Assembly: GCA_964355775.1 (NCBI GenBank)
Contig: CAYHEP010000004.1
Location: 1-41,011 of the forward strand
Direction: 5' to 3'
Length of the DNA: 41,011 bases
From: JBBTSB01 sp964355775
Lineage (GTDB): Bacteria; Patescibacteriota; Minisyncoccia; 2-02-FULL-40-12; IGHO2-01-FULL-4-A
In this document: piece after piece, positions 16,274 to 23,917 of the stretch
Numbering within the stretch: the stretch's first letter is position 1
Layout: the number at the start of each line of letters is the position of its first letter
Position numbers and translations under genes: made by a program
Notes under the pieces: generated by a model
Seen by the model: the letters and a program-made list of their open reading frames with translations, nothing else
Told to the model about the DNA's origin: nothing
Database searches by the model: none

Positions 16274-17950
16274 ATGAATATGGAGAAAACCTGTAAAAAC
16301 TGCCAGCAAAACTTCACCATCGAACCGGAAGACTTTGCGTTCTATGAGCGGATCAACGTTCCTCCGCCGACATGGTGTTGGGAATGTCGTTTTATGCGCA
16401 GAATTGCAGCTCGGCCAAGTAGGACGCTCTATAAAGACAATTGTGATTTGTGCAAAAAAGAGGTAGTGAGTGAATTTCATCCTGAATCACCCTTTCCGGT
16501 GTACTGTACGCCATGCTGGTATTCTGATAATTGGGATGCGCTCTCCTATGGACAGGAGTATGATTTTTCAAAGCCATTTTTTGAGCAGTTTCGAAAACTC
16601 CAAAATGTTGTCCCACGTGAGGCAACGCGCATGAAAAACTCACCAGGATCACGATATTGCCAAGCAACAGACAATTGCAAAAATTGCTACATGCTTGCCG
16701 GGGGGTATTACTCCGAAGATTGTCTCTATGGTTCACCTATATTTTCACGTACCAGTGTTGATTGCGATTTTGTGCTCAACGCTACTAACTGCTACGAATC
16801 TGTTCGATCTTCAAATATTTTTAAAACTCATTTCTCGTGGTATGCAGATGATTGCTTGGACTCAACCTTTTTGTTTGATTGTAAAGGATGTACATCTTGT
16901 TTTGGGTGCGTGAACATTCGCGGGCAACAGTATAGAATATTTAACAAGCAATATACAAAGGACGAATACCATAGAGAAATGGAATATTGGGATTTAGGAA
17001 GCTATGCTCGGTTTCAGGAAGCGCAACAGCGTTTTCGTGAACTGTATCTTTCTGTGCCCCATCGAGCTGTCATCAGTGTGAATGTGGTGGACGTCGTTGG
17101 CAATGATCTCCACAATACGAAAAACTGCAATGTATGTTTTGCTACCGTCGATGGAGTTGAAAATTGTCGCTTTGTGTACGCCGGGGGGTTGCTATTGAAG
17201 GATAGCTATGACGTAACATCTGGAGGAGATAAATCTCAGCTTTTGTACGACACAGTTTCAGTTATTGGATGCGAATCTCTAAAATTTTGCAATGGCGCAA
17301 GTCAGTCCAGGCGTGTAGAATACTCTGAGCGATCGTGGGATTGCGTCGATGTATTTGGTTCTGTAAATTTGCGACATAAAAAGTACTGTATCTTGAATAA
17401 GCAGTACTCCAAAGAAGAGTACAAAAATGTACTAGCAAAAATCGTAGAAAAAATGAAAGTTGACGGAGAGTATGGGGAATTCTTCCCGCCCGCCATGAGT
17501 ATATACCCCTATAATCTTTCCTGGGCTTCCGAGTTTTATCCTTTGAGCAAAGATCAGATACAAAAGGCCAGCTTATTCTGGTATGAGCGTAAAAAGCCTG
17601 ACTATGTGATTGATGTCACTCAGGATAAGATTCCTGATCATGTACGGGATGCGGATAAAAGTTTTGCCCAGAAAGTCATTGAGTGTGGTCACCGAGGAAC
17701 GTGCAATCATCAGTGTACGACAGCATTTCGTGTGATTCCAGAGGAGTTGGAATTTTTGCAACAGCAGAGCATCGCACTGCCTCGTCTGTGTCCAAACTGT
17801 AGATTTTTTGAGAGGTACGCAAATAAATATTTTTTTCATCTCTATCATCGTAAATGCGCGAATTGCCCCAACGAATTCGAAACCACATACGCTCCCGACA
17901 GACCGGAAATCATTTACTGCGATGCGTGCTATAAAGCTGAATTTCTGTAA
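16274..17950 (+). CDS. DZR family protein 5 (full length)
   Basis: This 558-residue DZR protein is the longest in the window. The N-terminal domain has CKNCQQNFTIEPED, CWECRFMRR, CDLCKKEV and YCTPCWYSDNWD. The duplicated middle ends FGCVNIRGQQYRIFNKQYTKDEY and FGSVNLRHKKYCILNKQYSKEEY. It then has YGEFFPPAMSIYPYN and a C-terminal domain CGHRGTCNHQC, CPNCRFFERYANK, CANCPNEFETTYAPDRPEIIYC. The extra cysteines in GHRGTCNHQC resemble the CEHDQNCDHLC segment of DZR 11. A TAATG overlap links it to a 32-codon frame. Confidence 0.85.
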   Translation: MNMEKTCKNCQQNFTIEPEDFAFYERINVPPPTWCWECRFMRRIAARPSRTLYKDNCDLCKKEVVSEFHPESPFPVYCTPCWYSDNWDALSYGQEYDFSKPFFEQFRKLQNVVPREATRMKNSPGSRYCQATDNCKNCYMLAGGYYSEDCLYGSPIFSRTSVDCDFVLNATNCYESVRSSNIFKTHFSWYADDCLDSTFLFDCKGCTSCFGCVNIRGQQYRIFNKQYTKDEYHREMEYWDLGSYARFQEAQQRFRELYLSVPHRAVISVNVVDVVGNDLHNTKNCNVCFATVDGVENCRFVYAGGLLLKDSYDVTSGGDKSQLLYDTVSVIGCESLKFCNGASQSRRVEYSERSWDCVDVFGSVNLRHKKYCILNKQYSKEEYKNVLAKIVEKMKVDGEYGEFFPPAMSIYPYNLSWASEFYPLSKDQIQKASLFWYERKKPDYVIDVTQDKIPDHVRDADKSFAQKVIECGHRGTCNHQCTTAFRVIPEELEFLQQQSIALPRLCPNCRFFERYANKYFFHLYHRKCANCPNEFETTYAPDRPEIIYCDACYKAEFL

Positions 17951-18048
17951 TGTTCAAACGCCTCAAACAACTCCGCTATCTTATTCCCATGCTCTGGCGG
18001 ACTTTGGTTTTTCGAGTTAAAGTGTGGATATATAAGCTAAGAAAGTAA
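17950..18048 (+). CDS. Possible 32-residue basic peptide
   Basis: An ATG overlapping the previous stop (TAATG) opens MFKRLKQLRYLIPMLWRTLVFRVKVWIYKLRK. It is strongly basic with regularly spaced hydrophobic and aromatic residues, so it could lie on a membrane. There is no ribosome binding site beyond coupling. It may be a real small protein or chance. Confidence 0.35.
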   Translation: MFKRLKQLRYLIPMLWRTLVFRVKVWIYKLRK

Positions 18049-18062
18049 TGGGATAAAAATTT

Positions 18063-18425
18063 ATGGAAGGACCACCAGAATCCGGCAAGGACATACTCAA
18101 GGAGGGCCATCTCAATATAAAAACACTCGGGGAGGAGTACCGAGTTTTGGAGTTTGACTCGCAAAATCCAAAAATTTACGAGGCATATCTTGCTGCGATA
18201 GCTGATGTTCTTTCTCGTGTGTGGGCTGACGACCATGACGGATCACGACAGGAGCATGTTAAGGAAATCATTCTTCAAGGACATACAAATGGTGAAGAAA
18301 ATAAAGGCGGATATTTTTCTATGCCATTGAGTTTTCATGATGCTCTTGTAGTTGAAGATGATGCTACGCTTATGGAAAAAATTCACGAGAAAGCGTACGA
18401 AATCTATTCTCAAATTACAACATGA
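18063..18425 (+). CDS. Uncharacterised 120-residue protein
   Basis: I do not recognise this protein. It is acidic and soluble, with no cysteines in pairs and no membrane segment. Charged stretches (GQTNGEEN-like loop GHTNGEENKGG near 72-82 and DDATLMEKIHEKAYEIYSQ near the end) suggest a small alpha/beta domain with a C-terminal helix. It sits between two DZR genes, and its stop overlaps the next DZR start by four bases, so it is probably co-translated with it. Confidence 0.6.
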   Translation: MEGPPESGKDILKEGHLNIKTLGEEYRVLEFDSQNPKIYEAYLAAIADVLSRVWADDHDGSRQEHVKEIILQGHTNGEENKGGYFSMPLSFHDALVVEDDATLMEKIHEKAYEIYSQITT

Positions 18426-20005
18426 CCTCGGAAACCCGCACGTGTAAAAACTGCACCGCCAACTTCCAGATCGATCCGGATGATTTTTCGTTTTATGAAA
18501 CAATCCACGTCCCGCCCCCGACGTGGTGTCCGGAGTGTCGGATGAGGAGGCGGATGGCGTGGCAGGGGTATACGTTTTTGTACAAACGGAAATGTGATTT
18601 TACTGGTGAAATGGTAATTTCCAGTATTCCCCCAGATTCTCCGCACAAAGTATATCGCCAAGATATTTGGTGGTCAGATAAATGGGATGCAAAAAGCTAC
18701 GGTAGAGAGTATGACCCGACACGTCCCTTTTTTGATCAGTGGCGCGAACTCCAACTTGCCGTGCCACTGCCGTCTCTTATGACAGAATACACCACGATGA
18801 TTGGTTCTGATTATTGTAATGGTGCCGGAACGCTCAAAAACTGTTATTTGTGTTTTGGTTTTGATGGCAGTGAGGAGTGTGCATATTGCAGAATCAGTGC
18901 TGATTTAAAAAATTGTTTTGATGTTTCCTTTGCGTATCATTGCGAACTTTGTTATGAGTCTACAGGTCTTACAAAGTGCTATCAGGTATTCTTTTCGCAG
19001 GACTGCGAAGAATGTCACGATATTTGGTATTCAAAGGATCTCGTGGGTTGCTCGAACTGCATTGGTTGTATTAATCTTCGCAATAAAAACCACTATGCAT
19101 TCAATCAGCCTGTCACGAAGGAAGAATTTGAAAAACTGAAAAAAGACCCGAATATTCAAAAGAAAGCTGAAGAATTTTTTCTCACCCAACCACGTCGTCA
19201 ATTTCGAGGATACAACAACAAAGACGTATTGGGAGACTACATATATCATAGCAAAAACGTCAAAAATGCCTACATGGTCCAGAATGGTGAAAATCTTCGC
19301 TATGTGCATCTTCTCAAAAACGGCCCTTCAGCAAACTCGATGGATTACACATCTTTTGGCCAGGGCGCGGAATGGATCTATGAATCAACGTGGGTGGGCA
19401 TTCAGACTCAAGGAGTGAAATTTGCTATCTGGGCCTACAAGAACCACGACATCGAGTACTGTTTTGGATGCATGAGTTCAGGAAATCTTTTTGGATGCGT
19501 TGGTATTCGAAGCAGTGAGTATTGCATATTAAATAAACAGTATAGCAAAGAAGAATATACTGCATTGGTTAAAAAAATTAAGGAAAATATGCCGGAGTAC
19601 GGAGAAAACCTTCCCGCGGAGTACTCTCCCTGGCCGGTTAACGAAACGATTTTACAGGAGTGGTTTCCAATTGATGAACTGGAAGCAAAGCGCAGAGGAT
19701 TATGGTGGCGCGAACCGGACAAAAAAGACTGGGGACCGGCACATGATCATATTTTGAAATGTGAGGATTGTGGTAGAAACTATCAATACATACAGAAAGA
19801 ACTCGATTTTTACAAACGATTTCATTTGGTAGCACCTAAAAGATGTCCATTTTGCCGCGGCCAAGCCTGTATCCGCCAGCTCAATCCGATCGCAATTTAC
19901 AATCGCAAGTGCGCGAAATGCAGCAAAGATATTGAAATGAGCTATAGTCCGGATCGGCCGGAAATTGTGTACTGCATAGAATGTTATCAAGCCGAAGTTT
20001 CATAA
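18422..20005 (+). CDS. DZR family protein 6 (full length, altered second metal site)
   Basis: This 527-residue DZR protein keeps CKNCTANF and CPECRMRRRMAWQG. The second half of the N-terminal domain reads KCDFTGEM and VYRQDIWWSDKWD, where paralogues have CDLC and YCxxCW. Three of the four cysteines of that site are therefore replaced, just as in DZR 11. The middle is intact with two modules (IGCINLRNKNHYAFNQPVTKEEF and FGCVGIRSSEYCILNKQYSKEEY). The C-terminal domain is complete: CEDCGRNYQYI, CPFCRG, CAKCSKDIEMSYSPD and YCIECYQAEVS. A Bro-type gene follows within five bases. Confidence 0.85.
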   Translation: MTSETRTCKNCTANFQIDPDDFSFYETIHVPPPTWCPECRMRRRMAWQGYTFLYKRKCDFTGEMVISSIPPDSPHKVYRQDIWWSDKWDAKSYGREYDPTRPFFDQWRELQLAVPLPSLMTEYTTMIGSDYCNGAGTLKNCYLCFGFDGSEECAYCRISADLKNCFDVSFAYHCELCYESTGLTKCYQVFFSQDCEECHDIWYSKDLVGCSNCIGCINLRNKNHYAFNQPVTKEEFEKLKKDPNIQKKAEEFFLTQPRRQFRGYNNKDVLGDYIYHSKNVKNAYMVQNGENLRYVHLLKNGPSANSMDYTSFGQGAEWIYESTWVGIQTQGVKFAIWAYKNHDIEYCFGCMSSGNLFGCVGIRSSEYCILNKQYSKEEYTALVKKIKENMPEYGENLPAEYSPWPVNETILQEWFPIDELEAKRRGLWWREPDKKDWGPAHDHILKCEDCGRNYQYIQKELDFYKRFHLVAPKRCPFCRGQACIRQLNPIAIYNRKCAKCSKDIEMSYSPDRPEIVYCIECYQAEVS

Positions 20006-20009
20006 TTTT

Positions 20010-20828
20010 ATGGAAACAACAAAAATAGCACTTTTTAAGGGCAAGAAAATCAGGAAGGTCATTTATCAAAACGAATGGTGGTTTTCGGTGGTTGATGCAG
20101 TTCAGATATTAACGGACCAGTCGGACGACCATACCGCAAGAAAATACTGGAATAAGCTTGCCCAACGCCTAAGAGAAGAGGGAAGTGAAGTGGTGACATT
20201 TTGTCACCGGTTGAAATTACTGGCACCAGACGGGAAAATGCGTGAAACCGATTGTGCTAATACTGAAACTCTGTTTCGTATCGTACAATCCATTCCCTCC
20301 CACAAAGCAGAACCCTTCAAACGCTGGCTGGCCAAAGTTGGCTATGAACGAGTCCAAGAGATCGAAAATCCGGAATTGGTCACCAAGCGTACCCGTATGC
20401 TCTACAAGCTCAAGGGTTATCCCGATGACTGGATCGAAAAGCGCATGCGAGGTATTGTGATCCGCGAAGAGCTGACTGATGAATGGCAAAATCGTGGCGC
20501 TAGAGAGAAACGAGATTATGAAATTCTTACTGCCGAAATTTCTAAGGCGACTTTTGGAGTGACGCCAAGTGAATACAAAAAGCTCAAAGGTATCAAACGT
20601 CAAAACTTGCGTGATCATATGAATGATTTTGAGCTCATTTTTACGATGCTTGGTGAGCGCTCAACTACCGAAATTCATCGAACCGAAAACTCCAAAGGTG
20701 TGCCAAAATTAAAAAAAGATGCAAGTAGAGGTGGTAATATTGCAGGCGTTGCCCGAAAACAACTGGAAAAAGAAATAGGCAAAACAATTGTTTCAAAGAA
20801 AAAATATGAACCAAAAAAATTGCAATAA
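20010..20828 (+). CDS. Bro-N family antirepressor-like protein
   Basis: The N-terminal 110 residues (ALFKGKKIRKVIYQNEWWFSVVDAVQILTDQSDDHTARKYWNKLAQRL, then VTFCHRLKLLAPDGKMRETDCANTETLFRIVQSIPSHKAEPFKRWLAKVGYERVQE) match the Bro-N/phage antirepressor domain. The basic C-terminal half fits the chromosomal version common in CPR and Bacteroidetes. Bro proteins bind DNA and are frequent in phages and mobile elements. At 272 residues it looks complete. It follows DZR 6 and overlaps the start of truncated DZR 7, repeating the DZR plus phage-type regulator arrangement at 14563. Confidence 0.82.
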   Translation: METTKIALFKGKKIRKVIYQNEWWFSVVDAVQILTDQSDDHTARKYWNKLAQRLREEGSEVVTFCHRLKLLAPDGKMRETDCANTETLFRIVQSIPSHKAEPFKRWLAKVGYERVQEIENPELVTKRTRMLYKLKGYPDDWIEKRMRGIVIREELTDEWQNRGAREKRDYEILTAEISKATFGVTPSEYKKLKGIKRQNLRDHMNDFELIFTMLGERSTTEIHRTENSKGVPKLKKDASRGGNIAGVARKQLEKEIGKTIVSKKKYEPKKLQ

Positions 20829-21198
20829 TTGTAAAAAAGACTTCCAAATCTATCCCGAAGACCGAGAGATGTATGGACGGTTTCAGGTGCCGGAGCCGAC
20901 GTGGTGTCCGGAATGCCGGATGATTCGGCGGATGGTATTTCGCAATGAGCGGGCATTGTACAAGCGCAAATGCGACAAATGCCAAGCGGAGAAAATCTTT
21001 ATGTATCCCGTTAGAAGTAAGCCGCCTCAAGCGGCTGAAGCCGCGCCTAATGGCGAGGCGACTTCTAACGGGATGTATCCGGCTGATGCGCCGTTTCCTG
21101 TGTACTGTTATGAATGCTGGTGGGGAGATGGTTGGGATCCGAAAAGCTACGCACGAGACTATGATTTTAATGTTATTCGGAAGCCAGAAAAGCAATAA
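20806..21198 (+). CDS. DZR family protein 7, truncated after the N-terminal domain
   Basis: Only 130 residues remain: CNNCKKDFQIYPED, CPECRMIRRMVFRN, CDKCQAEK and YCYECWWGDGWDPKSYARDYDF, then an unrelated end NVIRKPEKQ. This is one N-terminal DZR domain without the middle or C-terminal domain. Residues 68-91 come from palindromic element B; removing them gives KIFMYPADAPFPVYC, which aligns with SMFASDAPYKVYC of DZR 8. It overlaps the Bro gene by 23 bases. It may still fold as a free zinc domain or be a decaying gene. Confidence 0.75.
   Translation: MNQKNCNNCKKDFQIYPEDREMYGRFQVPEPTWCPECRMIRRMVFRNERALYKRKCDKCQAEKIFMYPVRSKPPQAAEAAPNGEATSNGMYPADAPFPVYCYECWWGDGWDPKSYARDYDFNVIRKPEKQ
21001..21078. 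mobile_element. P4 palindromic element, multi-hairpin form B, with flanking duplication
   Basis: Arms CCCGTTAGAAGT (21007-21018) and ACTTCTAACGGG (21061-21072) enclose two further hairpins: AGCCGC-ctcaa-GCGGCT at 21020-21036 and a GCCgCGCC/GGCGaGGC stem at 21040-21059. The element is flanked by exact ATGTAT repeats at 21001-21006 and 21073-21078. Insert plus duplication is 72 bases, keeping the DZR 7 frame and adding 24 residues. The arms match form A at all 12 bases. Confidence 0.85.
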
Positions 21199-21227
21199 TG
21201 GTGGATAACTTATGATACAAAGGAGAG

Positions 21228-21233
21228 TATAAT
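21228..21233 (+). promoter_or_regulatory. -10 element TATAAT before the membrane protein operon
   Basis: A perfect TATAAT lies 13 bases before the ATG at 21247, with no clear -35. It probably drives the genes from 21247 to the NRAMP transporter with a very short leader. A tiny frame MKIVYV begins at 21234 but ends before the gene. Confidence 0.45.
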
Positions 21234-21246
21234 ATGAAGATAGTTT

Positions 21247-21747
21247 ATGTTTGACTTTCTTACTGCAAAACCTGTTTTAATCGGGTTGCATCTCGGGTTT
21301 GCCATCATCGGCATTGATGGTTTTTTGTGGTTACTTGGTGAACTCTCCGCCATGCGAACTGGCGGATCCGCCAATCCGGATGGCGGATGGGCATCATCTA
21401 AGCGCAAACTATGGGCGGCCGGTATCGGAACAGTCGGTTTTATTTTGAGTTGGCTCATTGGAGGATACTATTATGTAAAGTTTTATGGCACACTCGTAAA
21501 GCCCGTGATTCTCAAAGGTCTTGCTCCGTGGGCACATGCCGTGATCATGGAGACAAAGGAGCATATCTTTTTATTCTTGGTGCCTATGGCTGTGACGGCG
21601 TTTTTTATCGCCATGCTTGATCAGGAAACGTTTGAACGTTTACAACTAAAAAGAATCGCAATGTGGCTTGTGGCATTGATTGCAGTGATTGGACTCACGA
21701 TCGGTTTGATGGGCTTTATTATTTCTGCTGCAGCAAGATTTGGATAA
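21247..21747 (+). CDS. Four-helix membrane protein of unknown function
   Basis: The 166-residue protein has hydrophobic segments near residues 11-30, 58-75, 98-118 and 135-160. I do not recognise the family. The loop after the first helix contains RTGGSANPDGGW, encoded by CCGCCA/TGGCGG hairpin repeats at 21347-21386 and probably a repeat insertion. The stop codon is one base before the start of the GIY-YIG element. Before that insertion the gene would have adjoined the membrane protein now at 22026. Confidence 0.7.
   Translation: MFDFLTAKPVLIGLHLGFAIIGIDGFLWLLGELSAMRTGGSANPDGGWASSKRKLWAAGIGTVGFILSWLIGGYYYVKFYGTLVKPVILKGLAPWAHAVIMETKEHIFLFLVPMAVTAFFIAMLDQETFERLQLKRIAMWLVALIAVIGLTIGLMGFIISAAARFG
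21347..21386. repeat. Palindromic repeat P7 in coding sequence (CCGCCA/TGGCGG)
   Basis: Four alternating units CCGCCA (21347-21352), TGGCGG (21360-21365), CCGCCA (21368-21373) and TGGCGG (21381-21386) can form two hairpins. The centre TGGCGGATCCGCCA (21360-21373) is a perfect 14-base palindrome. It lies in a predicted loop of the membrane protein, where an insertion would be tolerated. Confidence 0.6.
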
Positions 21748-21748
21748 T

Positions 21749-22031
21749 ATGAATCCCGTTAGAGTCAGCCTATGCACTATGTTTACGTATTGCGTGGAAT
21801 AAAAAGTAATAGCTGGTATACTGGATGTACTGAGGATTTACGGAAACGCTTCAAGGAGCACAATGAAGGAAGATCTACCTATTCAAAACGAGATACTTAC
21901 GGATTGATATATTATGAAGCCTGCGTAAATATGAAAGACGCTTTCACACGAGAAAAATATCTTAAAACAGGCATGGGTAAACGCTATCTGAAAAACAGAC
22001 TGAAGCGTTTCCTGGCTCTAACGGGATGAAC
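21749..22031 (+). mobile_element. P4 palindromic element, GIY-YIG-encoding form C, with flanking duplication
   Basis: Inverted ends CCCGTTAGAG (21755-21764) and CTCTAACGGG (22016-22025) match forms A and B. They enclose a GIY-YIG nuclease gene. Flanking ATGAAT (21749-21754) and ATGAAC (22026-22031) show the same duplication as form A. The right copy supplies the start codon of the next gene, so the insertion split two adjacent genes without destroying either. The last residues of the nuclease (LALTG) are encoded by the right arm itself. Confidence 0.85.
21772..22029 (+). CDS. GIY-YIG nuclease family protein (UPF0213/YhbQ-like)
   Basis: The 85-residue protein is a single GIY-YIG domain. MHYVYVLR and WYTGCT are the GIY and YIG strands, followed by RKRFKEHNEG with the catalytic Arg, then IYYEACVNMKDAFTREKYLKTGMGKRYLKNRLKR with the metal-binding Glu and the family end motif. 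These enzymes cut DNA once per domain. Many small genomes have such solo genes of unknown role. Here the gene fills a palindrome-bounded element, so a part in mobilising it is an attractive inference. Its TGA overlaps the ATG of the next gene. Confidence 0.9.
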   Translation: MHYVYVLRGIKSNSWYTGCTEDLRKRFKEHNEGRSTYSKRDTYGLIYYEACVNMKDAFTREKYLKTGMGKRYLKNRLKRFLALTG

Positions 22032-22346
22032 AAAAAACTTCGATTAATTTACGCATCTTCATGGGCCGCGACAGTCGCAGTGATTTTTGCTACTGTGGTT
22101 ACTATTTGGGGAGAGCTTCATGCGCCGTTCAAAAATTGGCTCAAGTCAGTCACGGGCCATCATTGGACAACAAAGAGTTGGTTTACGGTTGGCATATTCA
22201 TACTATTTCTGTTTTTGATTTATGCATTCAAGCGGGAACCTACTGACATGCAGGTTCGTGGCGGATTGAAGTGGCTGATCTTTATTGCTGTTCTCTGTGT
22301 TCTTGTACTCTTTGGCTTCTTTGCGATACACTACCTAGTGGTATAA
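22026..22346 (+). CDS. Three-helix membrane protein of unknown function
   Basis: This 106-residue protein has hydrophobic stretches near residues 10-28, 52-68 and 80-104. The family is not recognised. Its start codon is the right copy of the duplication made by the GIY-YIG element, so the first two codons (ATGAAC) are unchanged from the presumed original. The stop overlaps the start of the NRAMP gene as TAATG, suggesting joint translation with the metal transporter. Confidence 0.7.
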   Translation: MNKKLRLIYASSWAATVAVIFATVVTIWGELHAPFKNWLKSVTGHHWTTKSWFTVGIFILFLFLIYAFKREPTDMQVRGGLKWLIFIAVLCVLVLFGFFAIHYLVV

Positions 22347-23578
22347 TGCTTGACGTAGAAAAATATTGGAAAAAACTCGGCCCGGGATTGATAACCGGAG
22401 CAGCGGATGACGATCCGTCGGGGATTGCCACGTACTCACAAGCGGGTGCGAGGTATGGTTTTGGCTTGCTGTGGATGGCGGTTTTCACATTTCCATTTAT
22501 GGCGATCGTGCAGGAAATGTGCGCACGCATTGGACTTGTGACTGGACGTGGACTTGCTGCAAATATCCGCAGCAACTATTCAAAATCCGTGTTGTATGTT
22601 TGCACGATTCTTTTGTTTATCGCGAATACGTTTAATATCGGTGCCGATCTGGGCGCGATGGCGGCTGGTGTGCGACTCTTAGCTCCGCGTGCAAATTTTT
22701 TCCTGCTTATTATCGGATTTGCGCTGTTAAGTCTTTTACTGCAGATATTCGTCCGCTATACCGTCTATGCGCGATATCTCAAGTATCTCACGTTTACACT
22801 TTTCGCGTATATCATTACCGCGTTTGTAATTGATACCGATTGGTCAACCGTATTGGCTCATGCGGTAATACCAACACTGCATTGGTCGCGGGAATATCTT
22901 TTTCTGATGTGCGCGGTACTTGGCACCACGATCTCGCCGTATCTTTTTTTCTGGCAAACCGGACAGGAGATACAAGAAGAAATTGCAAAGGGCGATACGA
23001 CGATCAAAGAACGGCAGGAAGATATTCACCCGCGCACGATCCGCGCCATGCGCACTGATGTGTGGTCGGGGATGTTTCTTTCCAATCTCGTCATGTTTTT
23101 TATCATCGTGACCAGTGCCGTCGCGCTCTCATCGCACGGAATTACGAACATCGCTAGCGCGGCAGATGCCGCCACCGCGCTCAAACCGTTTGCCGGTCAG
23201 TGGGCGTTTCTACTGTTTACCATCGGGATAATCGGCACAGGACTTTTGGCGATTCCTGTACTTGCCGGTGGAACCTCATACGCATTGTCCGAAAGTTTTC
23301 GTCTGCCACGCAAATCTTTTTATGGAGTGCTTGCCTTGTCGGTGCTGGTGGGACTTTTGATAAATTTTCTTCATATCGATCCCATCAAGGCATTGTTGTA
23401 TTCCGCCGTTCTGAACGGTCTGATAGCGCCGATTATCCTCTTTTTGATTGTGCGGTTGAGCAGTAATGCGACTGTGATGGGAAATTATGCGAACGGTCGT
23501 ATCACAAAAACACTTGGCTGGATTATTACGATCATCATGGCGCTGGTCGGCATAGCAGTTATCGTAAGTTTAATATAG
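22346..23578 (+). CDS. NRAMP-like divalent metal transporter with altered metal-site motifs
   Basis: The 410-residue protein has about eleven hydrophobic segments. The start KKLGPGLITGAADDDPSGIATYSQAGARYGFGLLW is clearly NRAMP. Canonical transporters have DPGN in helix 1 and MPH in helix 6 to coordinate Mn2+ or Fe2+. Here helix 1 has DDPSG (residues 22-26) and helix 6 has TISPYLFFWQ (195-204), lacking the methionine that favours transition metals. Related NRAMP proteins with such changes move Mg2+ or other ions, so the substrate is open. ATG 22346 was chosen over an upstream TTG because of the TAATG junction. It converges with the anti-sigma-like gene, overlapping by nine bases. Confidence 0.85.
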   Translation: MLDVEKYWKKLGPGLITGAADDDPSGIATYSQAGARYGFGLLWMAVFTFPFMAIVQEMCARIGLVTGRGLAANIRSNYSKSVLYVCTILLFIANTFNIGADLGAMAAGVRLLAPRANFFLLIIGFALLSLLLQIFVRYTVYARYLKYLTFTLFAYIITAFVIDTDWSTVLAHAVIPTLHWSREYLFLMCAVLGTTISPYLFFWQTGQEIQEEIAKGDTTIKERQEDIHPRTIRAMRTDVWSGMFLSNLVMFFIIVTSAVALSSHGITNIASAADAATALKPFAGQWAFLLFTIGIIGTGLLAIPVLAGGTSYALSESFRLPRKSFYGVLALSVLVGLLINFLHIDPIKALLYSAVLNGLIAPIILFLIVRLSSNATVMGNYANGRITKTLGWIITIIMALVGIAVIVSLI

Positions 23579-23917
23579 AGTATTTAAGACACCCGGAGTT
23601 TGTGTTGGAAGTGGCGTGCTTGATGCGGTGACTTCGGGAGATGGCGTCGACGAAATCGTTGCCGTAGGCATTGCTGTCGCTGTGGCTGTTGGTATAGGTG
23701 TGGGTTGTTGAGCAGGGTGTTTTTGCGCAAAGAGCAGTACCGCGCTGATAATAATTACCGCGGCAACAGCCAATGCAAGGGGGATTTTAGATCGGCGTGG
23801 AGAACGCATCGGATTGCTGCGCATATGTTCAAGCAACGTGTCTTCCTGACGCGACATCCATGACGGATCGTGTATGTTGTTGATCTTGTTCATTTTTTTA
23901 AAAATATCGTCGTTCAT
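23570..23917 (-). CDS. Single-helix membrane protein downstream of ECF sigma factor (anti-sigma-like)
   Basis: The 115-residue protein has a cytoplasmic N-terminus (MNDDIFKKMNKI and a basic stretch), one membrane helix near residues 46-64 (IPLALAVAAVIIISAVLLF) and an external tail rich in Thr, Pro, Ser and Ala (PTPIPTATATAMPTATISST). It overlaps the ECF sigma gene by four bases. The position and layout suggest an anti-sigma factor or a sensor that tethers the sigma factor, but there is no recognisable zinc anti-sigma motif. Confidence 0.6.
   Translation of the reverse strand: MNDDIFKKMNKINNIHDPSWMSRQEDTLLEHMRSNPMRSPRRSKIPLALAVAAVIIISAVLLFAQKHPAQQPTPIPTATATAMPTATISSTPSPEVTASSTPLPTQTPGVLNTLY

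Noticed and set aside
12787..21078. Palindromes A and B as programmed RNA hairpins rather than insertions
   Set aside because: Flanking duplications and restored paralogue alignment after removal favour insertion, though an added RNA role is not excluded.
21772..22029. Homing endonuclease inside an intron or intein
   Set aside because: The flanking genes are complete and separate proteins; no split gene is rejoined, and the boundaries are inverted repeats with a short duplication.
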